64,000 nt of DNA from Ypsolopha sequella (Eukaryota > Arthropoda > Insecta > Lepidoptera > Ypsolophidae), in NCBI GenBank assembly GCA_934047225.1, contig CAKOHE010000025.1:653001-717000 (forward strand), written 5' to 3'. Under the pieces are notes generated by a model. It had not been told where the DNA came from, searched no databases, and saw only the letters and a program-made list of their open reading frames with translations. Position 1 is the stretch's first letter, and each line of letters starts with the position of its first letter. Position numbers and translations under genes: made by a program. Positions 1 to 11,096 of the stretch are shown here, piece by piece.

Positions 1-559
1 TCGTTGTAGAACGATCGAAAGGTCGAGCACATAATATATATTAGGTACCGCATGTTATGTACTCTACGACTACGCGAGACCCGTGTTAAGATGAACCAAG
101 TTTTAAAATACCTACACATCTTCTTTCCATAATACAAATTTATAACTTAATAAGTGATACTTTCTTTCATAAATATGAATAGATGATACCCATTGAGGCG
201 TGGACAATTGGCCAAGCACTACTCGCACCATAACTTTCTGTTCAATAGCCACGCACAATGCATCCCAATCAGGAATTAGCCGGACAAATCTTTTTGAACA
301 CTTTAGAGACGACGAGCATTCAAAAATGTTAGACCCCACTTGGCACGCTAAAGCGCTTTAGCAATCACGTATAATATACTTTTATATAAACATACTTTTC
401 GAAAAGTTTCTTTGAAAGTTTTCGTTTCAAATAAATTGTTAAACAAGAGTGTTTATAAAGATTAAAATGCAGTAGATACCTAATTCATGTAGTATATTTC
501 ACCAAAACTCTTTGGAAATAGCTAAATTTCATATTAAAATGTTTTTGTAGCCGCTTTAT
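1..559. other. AT-rich sequence, no gene recognised
   Basis: Short open frames here have no recognisable domain and no splice-site support. Nothing else stands out. Confidence 0.5.
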
Positions 560-765
560 CGCTGTATTGAGTTAAGGATACTTTGTCCGATATCGAAGGG
601 TTGCGATTCTCGGGGGGATTATCTATATGAAAAGTTAGCGCCGCTTCCTCAAGACTTTTTAACGCTGCATTGAGCTAAGGACATTATGTTCAATTTCGAA
701 GGATTGCGATTCCCGGGGGATTATATTTATGAAAAGTTAGCGCCGCTTCCTCAAAGCTTTTTTCA
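560..765. repeat. Imperfect tandem duplication, period about 103 bp
   Basis: A segment starting CGCTGTATTGAG is followed directly by a diverged copy starting CGCTGCATTGAG. Both carry the block GAAAAGTTAGCGCCGCTTCC. No function is apparent. Confidence 0.8.
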
Positions 766-1225
766 TTTTAAAATGTTACATAAATCCTCGTCACAAGATG
801 ACACTGACAGTTTTTATACTTGTAATTTTTATTTCATCTTTAGGATTTTAGGAAAATCTGGCAAATTTTTTCAGCCTTGTAAAAAGAAATTGCAAGTACA
901 TATTTCTTGTGAGATGTACTCGTCGTGACTGAATATAAAAAAGTTAAGTAAGCATATTACCAATAACTCATACCAATTGAAATTTAGTAGCATGCCTCAT
1001 TCTTAGTTAAATTAAAGTAGCAAAATTTACCTACTTTCAATCACAAAAAGAGCAGTGGTCTGTGACGAGGCAAATAGCGCCGATAATCCTTGTAATCTCT
1101 TAAGTAAATAAATACTTCAAAAAGGCCACTAGGACCTCTTTACGTCACCGAACCTCGCCACCCAGACTAAGAAAGACTTATTTTTAACCCCATACCTGTC
1201 CATTTAAAATATCGTCTAATTTTGC
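766..1225. other. No gene recognised
   Basis: AT-rich sequence between the tandem duplication and the LINE tail. I see no domain or exon here. Confidence 0.4.
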
Positions 1226-1262
1226 ACCATTCATTCATTCATTCATTCATTTATTTATTCAT
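1226..1262 (-). repeat. (TGAA)n microsatellite, probable LINE 3' tail
   Basis: On the minus strand this reads AATAAATAAATGAATGAATG and continues in TGAA units. It lies downstream of the minus-strand reverse transcriptase remnant at 1426-2090. Several non-LTR families end in short tandem repeats instead of poly(A), so this is probably the end of that element. Confidence 0.6.
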
Positions 1263-1425
1263 AAACAATTTTTACATTGTATTTGAAACAACAGTATTAC
1301 AAATTATAAAATGTTATACTTACAACCTAAAAACAAAAATTAGACGTTAATAAGACAAACAAAGGATATTAGCAAATAAAAATCAATAAAAATGTCACAT
1401 ATTCTGAAGTCAATCACAACTTAAG

Positions 1426-2090
1426 CTACCTATTTACATATTCCTCAACTGAGTAAAAGCAGTTTGTCAGCAGATACTGTTCTAGTTTATACATAAATTG
1501 TTTAAAGTTCTCAATATTTTTCAGTTCAGTGGGCAATTTGTTGAACAGTTTTACTGCTTGATAGCGGCTGCAGTGACTCACCACTCGGAGCCGTGGGCTT
1601 GGTGTTTCGATATAAATATCTTGCCTTCTTGACAGTAATCGTTTTTTCTTATTGTCATTGGTCTCAAATTTATGAATATTTTTCACTAGGCCGCATAGTA
1701 GAACAAACATATAAAGGCAAAGAGCAGTAAATATTTTAAGATTCCTAAAGAATTCTCGACATGATGTCTAAGGTGGTATGCGAACCATGGTTCTAATGGT
1801 CCGTTTTTGTGCTATGAAAGACCTATTCATGTTGTAGGCAAAACTATTTCCCCAGAATTTAATACTGTAACGCAGTTTCGATTCAACCAATGCAAAATAA
1901 ACGATTTTGAGTTGTTGCAGACTTATTTCATCCCTAAGACTGCGTAAAGCGTAACATGCTGAACTAATTGAGTTTTCTGTAGCATTTAATTCCTCTTTCC
2001 AGTTCAAGCAACTGTCATTAGCCACGTATTGTGTCATTTTTAAAGAGGTATTAACGACAATCTTCATAATATGGAGATTCGAAATTGTAT
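1426..2090 (-). pseudogene. LINE reverse transcriptase C-terminal remnant
   Basis: Two minus-strand frames (1768-2067 and 1426-1710) read through the end of a non-LTR reverse transcriptase. The first has the conserved stretch LQQLKIVYFALVESKLRY, typical of the region after the catalytic palm in Jockey/CR1-group LINEs. The second has the closing motif around KLFNKLPTELKNIENF and ends with FYSVEEYVNR. A frame break separates the two, and the catalytic motifs are absent, so the copy is 5' truncated and dead. The clade is not certain. Confidence 0.75.
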
Positions 2091-2829
2091 TTCGGGGTGG
2101 TATTTTTTGCGTTTTGTCCTGGAATGCCTTTTTTGTTACACTGTGCGATATTGTACGAGCTTTTTTATAAATATTACAGGTAATTATTATTATTATTTAA
2201 TATTATTAAATAAAAAAAATTCCACCATTGTTTTGGTAATTTAATTCGCTTAACTTTTTGTTTTATCGTAATTAGACGCGCGTGGCAGCAATTGGCCAGA
2301 GTATAGAGTGTCTATCTAGATAAGACACATTTATTTTTATAATTTGGTACTTCTGGTAGTTCTAAATACAATTGTTTGATTTTGTTTTATGACCTTGTAA
2401 AGTTTAAAGTACAAACGGCATTATCTTTAGAGTTCAATATTCAAGTATTCCACATTCTGTAAATAAATCAATATCAAAACCGTATTTTAATTTGTAAACT
2501 TATTTAGTTACATTAATCTTTTACCTTGCCCTTTATTCCTCTGAAGAATTTGATTTTGTATGATTGGGTAAAACCTGAGTAAATACCTATTTATAGTATT
2601 TAATTAAAGAAAGTTTGAATATAGGTAGTCAGTACGATGAAAACTTCGATTACTGGTTAGGTTTCATTGTTATAAGATTATAATAATAAAGACGAATAAA
2701 AGGATAGGAAACAGCAATGTCTGTCATGAGTTTACGTTGCTGTTATATACCGTAGCATATTGAGATATATATGTAGCACGATGATATATGTATTGTTTTT
2801 TTTTAAGAAACTCGTATGTTTTTTTTTCT
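2091..2829. other. No gene recognised
   Basis: AT-rich sequence with short ATT runs near 2185-2215. No coding or structural signal is supported. Confidence 0.4.
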
Positions 2830-3303
2830 GACAATTTACACTGAACGAACATATCCACGCCAACTGGTACTCAGGAATGGGTATGAAAGGCTTTTCCTGT
2901 TTTTTGCTACCGCCCTTAGCACTTCTTAACAAATGTTGTAGACTACTCTTAGAATCTATAAAGATTACAATTTTATGGTATGGTGTCGACTCTATGTAGT
3001 GTGCTGCTTCATTAATTGCTGTCAGTTCAACTCCAACATACACTGATTTTCAATAAGAAATTCGGCCCCAAAATCCGCAGCTTCATCGTAAAACGCGCAA
3101 CTAGAACCGTCTTTAGTTTTGGACCCGTCAGTGTAAATTTGAATGTAATCTGAGAACTGTATGTCTATCACATCTTCGGTACGTTGCTCAAGATCGTGGA
3201 TGGGTAGTTGAGCTTTAGGTTTATTAATAGTGTTCACTATATGAATTATGATTTTATCCCAGGGGAGTGTTTTAATATCAAAGGAGAGCAGAAATTGGGG
3301 CAA
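2830..3303 (-). pseudogene. LINE-type RNase H domain fragment
   Basis: Minus-strand frames at 3022-3303 and 2732-3043 together cover an RNase H fold of a non-LTR retrotransposon. The first has IQIYTDGSKTKDGSSCAFYD, where the first catalytic aspartate lies in YTDGS. The second, in another frame, has the ELTAINEA helix with the catalytic glutamate and the FIDSKSSLQHL segment with the next aspartate. The junction is frameshifted near 3040. No reverse transcriptase lies immediately upstream, so this is an isolated, inactive fragment. Confidence 0.8.
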
Positions 3304-3315
3304 AAAAATCCTTAA

Positions 3316-3690
3316 AAAACCCTAAAAATATGTATGTCCCCCCCCCTTATCCCCGAAACTGGTAAACCAAAAAAAATTAAAAAAATGACAATTATAGATC
3401 ATAACTGGCCAATTACAGGAAAATAATAGCGATGAAAAAAAATTGAGCACAAATGAGAAATTTAAAAAAAGAAGTATAATAAATAAAAAAATATATATCA
3501 TAAAAATACAAAATGGGGTATCAAATTGTAGGTATTAAAAAGTTGGTTGTGAAAATATATACTTTTTCTATATTTACCGGCACTGGTTTCGAGGAATCTT
3601 TAAAAAGCCCCAAAAATATATGTATGTCCACCCCCCCCCCTTATCTCCAAAACTAGTGGACCAAAAAATATGAAAAAAATCTCGGTAATA
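3316..3690. repeat. Two diverged copies of a C-tract-containing segment
   Basis: Two blocks about 290 bp apart share an A-rich lead, the string TATGTATGTCC, a run of 9-11 C, then CTTATC and ACCAAAAAA. They look like a local duplication or two tails of one repeat family. Confidence 0.6.
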
Positions 3691-3774
3691 TAATATATTT
3701 ACGTAAAGATTACAGAAAAAATAAAGCGGTTGAGAAATTCACGAAAAAAAAATGACATAATTAAATTTATCATT

Positions 3775-3830
3775 CAAAATACGGAACCCTAGGTACGCGA
3801 GCCTGACTCGCACTTGGCCGGTGTTTTAGG
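3775..3830 (+). repeat. End of an interspersed repeat, lepidopteran type
   Basis: The string TACGGAACCCTAGGTACGCG followed by AGCCTGACTCGCACTTGGCC matches a repeat end that I recall as widespread in Lepidoptera, preceded by an A-rich stretch. A related ACGGAACCCC segment occurs near 55941. Confidence 0.5.
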
Positions 3831-4113
3831 TATATGTACAATATTAATAAAGCGAAAATTTTGTAGCATCATCTGCGTCGTCCGTTTTTAATACCTTGCA
3901 GTCAGCAAGAAGATTTTCAAATCGTGGGTTCAACGCAACGACATCTCATTATTCAAAGTAGTCAATTTAATTACGCGCGAATATTTAATAAGCCTTGCCT
4001 TTCATGTGCTAGAAAATATTTTTTTGTTGCTGTTTATGGTGCCCCCCGAGACGTGATGCCCTAATCTAGCCATACTCAAAGTGTGCTCCGTGGAGGCCTA
4101 GGGCTCTGCAAAG

Positions 4114-5112
4114 CAGAGGCGTGCCGTCCATAAAGGCATAAAGGCACTGCCTACCTTGCAATAAGTTCAGCGCTTTACAGTTAAACACAGTCTCTTGACC
4201 AATAACAATGCGCGGTTACGCGCGGTAGAGCGCGGAAATTCAAACTTCCATTAAGAACACGCGTACTTCGTATGACCGAAGAAGCTACTAAAGGCAGCCT
4301 AATCACGCACACTTTAAAATTCTCGTTCACGCAAGTACAGCACGCAAACATCCATGGCTCGCTTTGAGCTCGATTACATAACCACAATAAATTATTCATT
4401 TGTATTTTGCTATTAAATATATTAAATACCCTTATCTTCGCGCCGTAAAAGTCAATTCTGCAAATAAAAGCTCTGCCTCGTTAGTACGCTACATAATTAT
4501 TACGTAGTATGCAGTCGCCAAAGGAGTAAAAGGAATGTCTCACCTTTTTAATTTATCCGTGTTGCATCAGTTGTCTCATTGCGAAGAAAGCATTTTGTTT
4601 GTTTTTATTAGTTTTCTTTCTGGTGTTATCGCGCGTGGAATGTTTGTTTATTTACGTTATTCAGAGCTGATTTCGGTTTCTTAGTGTATATATAAATAAG
4701 TAGTATTGGTTCGGTGATTTTGATGGTTGGTTTGTTGTGTTGAAATGGAAAAATTTACTTGTGAAACTTGCGACGACGGCCTTGCTTGTTTGACAAAATT
4801 GAAAAATCAGGCGTTCGGAAAATTATCTTTTGAGGAGAAACGAAAGGCCACAATTCAAGGAAAGTGTATACCAGAACTACACAGTTGTGTCAAAAGAAAG
4901 GAACGGTAACTCGCCAATGAAATAAAAAATATTACGAGTATATTTTAGAAAGTTAGATAGTCCGTGAAAGTTACAAACCTACTTGAGGTGGTCAGAACTT
5001 TACTTCTTTTACTGTCATCATATGAACAAGCTTACTCAAATATTTTATTTTCATTTTTATTTGTCAAAATTAATTCTGCCTACCTAGGTTAAATATGCTG
5101 TGCACGCGCCTG
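4114..5112 (+). mobile_element. hAT-type DNA transposon, 999-bp degraded copy
   Basis: The left end is CAGAGGCGTGCC and the right end read on the other strand is CAGGCGCGTGCA, matching at 9 of 12 positions. Both sides are flanked by the identical octamer CTGCAAAG (4106-4113 and 5113-5120), the 8-bp target duplication expected of hAT elements. A short ORF inside (4745-4909) resembles the start of ZMYM1-like hAT proteins. The element is too short to encode a full transposase. Confidence 0.75.
4745..4909 (+). pseudogene. N-terminal fragment of a hAT/ZMYM1-like protein
   Basis: The frame starts MEKFTCETCDDGLACL and runs to a stop at 4907-4909. The segment LKNQAFGKLSFEEKRKATIQ with a following GKCIPEL resembles the linker after the N-terminal zinc-finger region of ZMYM1-like hAT transposases, where lysine-rich KLKN, a LxFEEK motif and a G-x-P-E-L motif occur in order. 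The CETC pair could be half a zinc site. Only about 55 residues remain. The assignment is from remembered family patterns and moderate at best. Confidence 0.45.
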
Positions 5113-5223
5113 CTGCAAAGCCTCTGTGTGGGCTCCGCGGAAATACTGGTCTTAATGGAAAAACATAAAGTTGCAGATTACAATATTATAAATATTTTCA
5201 TTATGTTTTCTCCCACATTCCAG

Positions 5224-5323
5224 TTGCCCGAGTTTGAGCTCCCGGGCCTGGTGCTGAGCTCGTTCTTCTACGGGTATCTGGTGACGCAGCTACTGGGTGG
5301 CTGGCTTGCGGCTAAGATCGGAG
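5224..5323 (+). CDS. Candidate exon of an SLC17-type (sialin/phosphate) transporter
   Basis: A 100-bp segment between a good acceptor (CCCACATTCCAG, ending 5223) and a donor (GGAG/GTAACA, 5324) encodes LPEFELPGLVLSSFFYGYLV followed by TQLLGGWLAAKIGG. This matches the second transmembrane segment of the SLC17 major facilitator family, where the consensus reads ilssFfwGYl-tQipgGwlA-k-GG. The exon leaves in phase 1. GC content is higher than in its surroundings, as expected for coding sequence. No partner exon was found on either side, so it is either one exon of a gene with very long introns or a stray copy. Confidence 0.6.
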
Positions 5324-5329
5324 GTAACA

Positions 5330-7075
5330 GGTCCGTTCCGATTCATTGCACGCACGATACCGCCACACCACTTCACTATGTCTGCGTTTGGTTCGTTTGT
5401 TCGAATAATTTGAAGTACACCCGCACTCTATTTAGGAAACTATGTGTCTTTTGTATTGTCAGTCAATCCAAGCTGCCCTGCGTTATGCCATAACATGTAA
5501 AATAGTTACATATAAAACACTTTTTACAAGTCGAATTTAATCTCAAAATACAATATTTAACAAATTAACTAAGGTACGTACATTTAAATCACAGGTATAT
5601 TTAATTTATACAATAACGGCCGCCATTGCTATGCTTCAGGTTTTACTTAGCGGCAACTCCGTCTGCCTTTTTTTCTATTTAGAAGCATCACATCACATCA
5701 CATCACATGTGCTCGAGAGATGACCAGAATTCTGCCAGATTATGCAGTCGTAGCTCGTAACCAACATAAACATTAAACTCCGATAAAATCTAATAATGTA
5801 AATCCGACATTTTTACTGTAGATTGCGAAACGAATATCGTCCGTAACCTTAGAGCAGTGACCGGGTTATATCCGCCGCGTTCTGCCTGCACTCCGCGATC
5901 ACTGAAATCTGTGCGAAGACGGCTTGGATTTTTACACACAGACGGCGGCATACTAATGACAACGATTCCGAAAATGAGGAAATTGTCATCAAAACATAAA
6001 TAAATAACGAAAATAATTGCCTTAGCCTTGTAAAATCACACAGTACCTACTCTCGCAGTTGATTGTAACGTTTCTGTTGATGCACTTGATCAAACATGCT
6101 CGTCACTTGTACATATTGATCATCTATATAATACATTCTATGCACTTCATTATTGAATATACAAACAAAATTATTTTTTAATGACACTTTAATGAGTTTG
6201 CTTGTTTCAACAAATTGCCAACTGGCGCATGGAGTACCTAGTTAATTCGAAAACCATTTGGAGATTTAGGTTTAATAAGCCGTATTTTAGAAATTGTGGC
6301 CAAAAAAACCTCATGAAGATGGATATTTTTACGAAAAAGCTGCAACTTCCATTTGCCTTCATGTGACGTCACTTGAGAAATGGCTGTTTAGAAATGTGTC
6401 CTTTTGCTTTCAAGATAAATTTTCCGACCAATTTGACAGCTTGATGACAGATGAGTAGACAGACAGAGACAGACCACTTTTTTATAAGCAATCACACATC
6501 ACAATGAGACCAATGAGTGTGATGTCTAAAATTCTCAAGTGATGTCATATCGGACAATTCTTTAAAAAATCATAAAAAAATAATTGTCCCAAAATGACGT
6601 AAATACCCTGAAAAAAAAAATCTTTTAAAAATTAAGCCATCGGAATTGTCGACAAAGTCCGTCAACACGATGACCGTTCTCTTCGCCGATCTTTTTATAG
6701 TAACTCTGCCATCAGCTCCTTTTTTCTCAGACTTGTGCGTCTAAAATGCAACTGCCGTTGCTTAGGTTCCGTGAATTATGACCCAATTATACATTCTTCC
6801 AAACGTCCTCAAGATATTTTGACTGACAATACAAATCCTATTAAATTCCAGTCAGAAGTTCTCAAGTTATAGGTAAATATAGGACCTACTTAAACGGTAA
6901 GTTCCTTTTCTAAATCTCACATAACTTTCTTTCTCAACAAGCCTTCTAGTAGAAATAGAAAAGGCGTATCTATTACCTGCTAAAAAACTGAAGCCACATA
7001 TTATACTGATTACATTAATGCGAAAAAAATAATTCTTTAGGTCGTCAACTTAATAAAGATAGTTATAGATACAGC
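5330..7075. other. No gene recognised; a short CATCA repeat
   Basis: A run of four to five CATCA units lies at 5687-5706. The rest is AT-rich sequence with no domain or exon that I can support. Confidence 0.4.
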
Positions 7076-7256
7076 GTCTATCCTTCTTTCGCTGTAACGT
7101 GTACTAGTAGTAGAGCTGATGCCGGGCTCGACTGTGGAGGTGCCACCATCTTACTTGGAGACCCCTCGAAGTAATTCGGGGGAGAGTAAGAGGACAGCTC
7201 ACAGGCAAAAGCCATGCCTGGGACCGATGGATGGCGGTATAATAATAATAATAATA

Positions 7257-8008
7257 AAGGCGTAGGGATGTGACGACCCCATCGCCCTCTGGTATGTCCA
7301 GTACGTCCAGTGCAATCAGTCACCGCAGGGCGGCTTGTGGCGAGCCGATGGTGAGTGGCGACACCACGGACCCTACCTCCAGGGGACACTATCACACATG
7401 CGCTACACACACACATACACACAGCAACACACCCCCTACCTCTGCGCTTGCCTTAACCAGCCGGCCAGAGTGGAGATGCAAGAGCGGAACCTATGCTCCA
7501 GGTTGGAAGTGTAAAATGTCATAACGCCGGGGGCACTTGACTGTTAGAAGGATCTTGCGCCCCGCAGACTCACCTCTCGACAACCTTAGCTGCTTACATA
7601 GTGTTGCCCCCTGGCCGCCCCATGGTGGCTAGATAGGGGGCCCACAACGGCTATCCTGGTGGATAGTTATTAAGCAGCAAGTCACCATCTGCCATATTTA
7701 AATTTGTGAGAGATTTTCGAGGCAGATGTCCGTTATCTCACTCCATAGCCCTGTTATCCGGCCCATTTAGCATCCCATCCTCATAGCCCACTCCAAGTCG
7801 CTTCCTTCCTGGCAATAGTTTGGCAACTGTGGGGGACTGTCCGTTAGTGCATCACAATGATACATTGAGGGAGAGGCCCCCATGGATGCAGCCATCTCAC
7901 ATCTAGATTAAATGGTACCAAAGGCCTCTTCAATGTTGGCTTCGGCCCCATGAATGCCTTTCAAATGACCGGGTCCCTATGGGCCCGTGACTGAAAAGTG
8001 TACCTACA
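7257..8008 (+). repeat. 752-bp unit A of the TAA-delimited array
   Basis: Begins GGCGTAGGGATGTGACGACC and ends near GGGCCCGTGACTGAAAAGTG. It differs from unit B at only about eight positions by eye. Short frames on both strands read low-complexity peptides from the CACA tract and look non-coding. A 5' untranslated role in the Dong-like element is possible. Confidence 0.85.
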
Positions 8009-8026
8009 TAATAATAATAATAATAA

Positions 8027-8778
8027 GGCGTAGGGATGTGACGACCCCATCGCCCTCTGGTATGTCCAGTACGTCCAGTGCAATCAGTCACCGCAGGGCG
8101 GCTTGTGGCGAGCCGATGGTGAGTGGCGACACCACGGACCCTACCTCCAGGGGACACTATCACACATGCGCTACACACACACATACACACAGCAACACAC
8201 CCCCTACCTCTGCGCTTGCCTTAACCAGCCGGCCAGAGTGGAGAAGCAAGAGCGGAACCTATGCTCCAGGTTGGAAGTGTAAAATGTCATAACGCCGGGG
8301 GCACTTGACTGTTAGAAGGATCTTGCGCCCCGCAGACTCACCTCTCGACAACCTTAGCTGCTTACATAGTGTTGCCCCCTGGCCGCCCCATGGTGGCTAG
8401 ATAGGGGGCCCACAACGGCTATCCTGGTGGATAGTTATTAAGCAGCAAGTCACCATCTGCCATATTTAAATTTGTGAGAGATTTTCGAGGCAGATGTCCG
8501 TTATCTCACTCCATAGCCCTGTTATCCGGCCCATTTAGCATCCCATCCTCATAGCCCACACCAAGTCGCTTCCTTCCTGGCAATAGTTTGGCAACTGTGG
8601 GGGACTGTCCGTTAGTGTATCACAATGATACATTGAGGGAGAGGCCTCCATGGATGCAGCCATCTCACATTTATATTAAATGGTACCAAAGGCCTCTCCA
8701 ATGTTGGCTTCGGCCCCATGAATGCCTTTCAAATGACCGGGTCCCTATGGGCCCGTGACTGAAAAGTGTACCGAAAAA
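8027..8778 (+). repeat. 752-bp unit B of the TAA-delimited array
   Basis: Nearly identical, same-orientation copy of unit A. Its right end meets the TAA run that precedes the Dong-like coding part. The high identity implies a recent duplication or successive insertions of the same element into one microsatellite. Confidence 0.85.
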
Positions 8779-8989
8779 ATAATAATAATAATAATAATCA
8801 TGCACACAACGACTAACACTACCGCGGCTAGAAGGAGGAAGAAGAATAATAGATCTACAAAACCTACACAACAAACAAATATCGACCCTCAGACAGTATT
8901 TTCATACAAAAGCCGAACATTCAGAGCTACACAACTACATAACAGAGATAGATAGAAAACTTACACCACTCAACCTTAGCAATAAAAAC

Positions 8990-9874
8990 ATGCAAGTAAA
9001 TGAGTCACAAACATTACCATCCGAAAAAATTGATACTTGGAGACAGAAAGGCCTCCACGGAAGACACCGCAAAGATCTTGAGCAACTGCACGTTGATAAA
9101 AACTGGTCCAATGCATGGCTTAAGCAAGGCGAGCTCTGTCCAGAGACGGAGGCATTTATGATCGCTATTCAAGACCAGGTTATTTATACTAGAAATTACA
9201 GGAAACATATTATAAAAGAACGCAATCTATCAAATGACTTATGCAGACACTGTAGCAGCGCTTCAGAAACTATTCAGCATATTACGGGAGCTTGTAAAAC
9301 TATAGTTCAAACGGACTACAAGCATCGGCATGACCAAGTTGCTTCTATTTTACACCAACACTTTGCATACAAGAATAAATTTATAGACCAAAAGACCCCA
9401 TATTATAAATACAAACCTGAAAAAATTCTCGAAAATAACGTTTTGAAAATATACTGGGACCGCACAATCATAACAGATAAAACAGTACATTTTAACCGAC
9501 CGGACATTACCATTCACGACAAACAAAAGAACACAGTTTACTTGATAGATATAGCGATACCCAATACTCACAATCTGCAATCGACACACACACAAAAAAT
9601 AAGCAAGTACAAAGATCTGGCTATGGAAATTAAAACACAATGGCGTATAAACACTGTTAAAATAGTCCCTATCGTAATATCAACTACAGGTGTTATTCCT
9701 AAAAATCTTGTGACTAGTTTAAGTCTAACTCATCCCAGAACACATACCTATTCATGTAAACTACTCTGCACTTGGCCTCGGTCCGTGCCACTTTTACCTC
9801 TTAGAAAAAGAGAGAAATTAAGAATAAAAATAATAATAATAATAATAATAATAAAGCCATTTATTTCCATATGA
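8990..9874 (+). pseudogene. Dong/R4-type LINE, C-terminal zinc knuckle and restriction-like endonuclease
   Basis: The 294-residue frame holds the C-terminal half of an R2/R4-class protein. A CCHC motif (residues about 85-101, C-x2-C-x8-H-x4-C, starting CRHC) is followed by the endonuclease core: RPD, fourteen residues, then a second aspartate in LIDIAIP, and a lysine-bearing helix around KISKYKDLAMEIK. This PD-(12-14)-D spacing is that of the restriction-like nuclease that nicks the target site. The frame runs directly into the TAA tract, so its last residues are isoleucines encoded by the repeat. The reverse transcriptase domain is missing, so the copy cannot move alone. Confidence 0.85.
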
Positions 9875-10443
9875 CATAAAAGTAATTAAATTAGTTAATC
9901 TAATTTTATAACATTGATCAATTAGAATTTAATACAGTATTTAAGGTGGTAAAACCAACACAATTTCATACGATTTTATAATTGGATACATGCCCTAATT
10001 ATTTCAAAACATGGCTATAAAAATCAACAAAAAATTTAATTATATATATAATATATACATATATGTAGCTATATTATGTATATATATCATTAATTATGTA
10101 TTTATTTACTGAATATGTATTTTTATATTTATTTATAGGTACTATGTAATCATGTAATTTTTATGTAGTTTATTATTATATTTTTAACTATTAGGTAACT
10201 ACTATTTATTTAATCTTTTTTCTGTATAAGTATTATCGTGCACAATATGAATATCTTATTTATATCAAATATCCCTATTTGGTTTATTGGAAGAAATCTC
10301 ATTATTCAGATAAGCACGCCATTGTACATAACTTTTATCGTGTAATTTAAAATTAAGTTTTCTGTGTGCAATAAGAATTAATATAAATATATTTTTATTC
10401 ATGTGACGCAAGTTGTAGACCAAATGAACATTCTGTATGTATA
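9875..10443. other. Very AT-rich spacer
   Basis: Contains TATATA runs near 10040-10090 and no coding signal. Confidence 0.5.
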
Positions 10444-10615
10444 CAGGGTGCTTAAAAATTCGACCTATTCCTTAAAAGGGATACTAGAGGTCATTTCCAA
10501 CAAATAATGCCTATCAACTAGGGGTCGAAAATGATTAATTTTTTTCAAGTAAAACACGTCGATATTTCAAAAATTACCAAATAAAAAATGTTTTCTTTCC
10601 ACTTAAGACCTTTTA
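10444..10615 (+). repeat. Interspersed repeat family with ACAGGGTG start, copy 1
   Basis: From ACAGGGTGCTTAAAAATTCG to TTTTCTTTCCACTTAAGACC this matches the segment at 49304-49490 in the same orientation. Shared blocks include ATTTCCAACAAATAATGCC and TATCAACTAGG. The family is unassigned. Confidence 0.75.
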
Positions 10616-10729
10616 TTTCTGAAAGGTAGAGTATTCATAGCGATGGATTTCGCAAAATAAACATAATCTTGTTTATGGTATGTTTGTAAATGTTTATTTT
10701 CTGTGTACAATAAAGAATAATAATATGTC

Positions 10730-10966
10730 TCCGCGCCCGCGCACATAGAAATAGAATCTTCCTGATCAATGCTTTGAAAAGCCGCAACTGGAACGCCATC
10801 TGTGACTATTTGTACCAAGACCGAGAGAGTGGTAACAAGGCAGTTGCGTAGCATCAGTCATTCGTCCGTTACCGACTTCCGTAGATTTTGCTTTTACTCT
10901 CCCACGTTCTGAGTGGGCGGCCTTCTTCTTAGGTCCTATCGTCGCTTTCCAATCATTAATCAAAGA
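10730..10966 (-). pseudogene. Remnant of a zeste-type Myb/SANT-like regulatory protein
   Basis: One minus frame reads INDWKATIGPKKKAAHSERG then GNGRMTDAT, resembling the tryptophan-plus-KKKAA end of the Myb/SANT-like DNA-binding domain in zeste-type proteins, which is followed in that family by a glycine-rich linker. A shifted frame then reads VTDGVPVAAFQSIDQEDS, resembling the conserved segment after it. A frameshift and missing ends mark it as a relic. Such proteins occur both as host genes and as partners of Harbinger-type transposons. Confidence 0.45.
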
Positions 10967-11096
10967 AAATGGTAGGTTTTACTTTGTTTTTGTGTAGAAA
11001 CTGCCACAGTTCATACTTGAAAACACCTTCGGCACACCCCCCCGGGATTTATATATTTAATCGTGTCTTACTAAGCAAGTTTTTTCTATTTATTTC

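Larger units (their letters stand above)
7239..9854 (+). mobile_element. TAA-delimited array containing a Dong/R4-type LINE
   Basis: Runs of TAA occur at 7239-7257, 8009-8026, 8779-8798 and 9829-9854. Between the first three lie two units of about 752 bp with only about eight differences. After the third comes an A-rich leader, a short frame starting MHTTTNTTAARRRKK and then the C-terminal part of a restriction-like-endonuclease LINE. Dong of Bombyx mori is known to insert into TAA repeats, so the arrangement fits such an element with a large internal deletion and a doubled 5' segment. Alternatively, the units are separate TAA-targeting elements. Confidence 0.7.

Noticed and set aside
5095..5493. 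132-codon frame as a complete protein
   Set aside because: Only 5224-5323 resembles a transporter; the rest reads through intron and the hAT end.
7078..8292. Overlapping frames of 84-114 codons on both strands in the 752-bp units
   Set aside because: They read the CACA tract and GC-rich repeat on both strands with no domain; the same peptides recur only because the DNA is duplicated.
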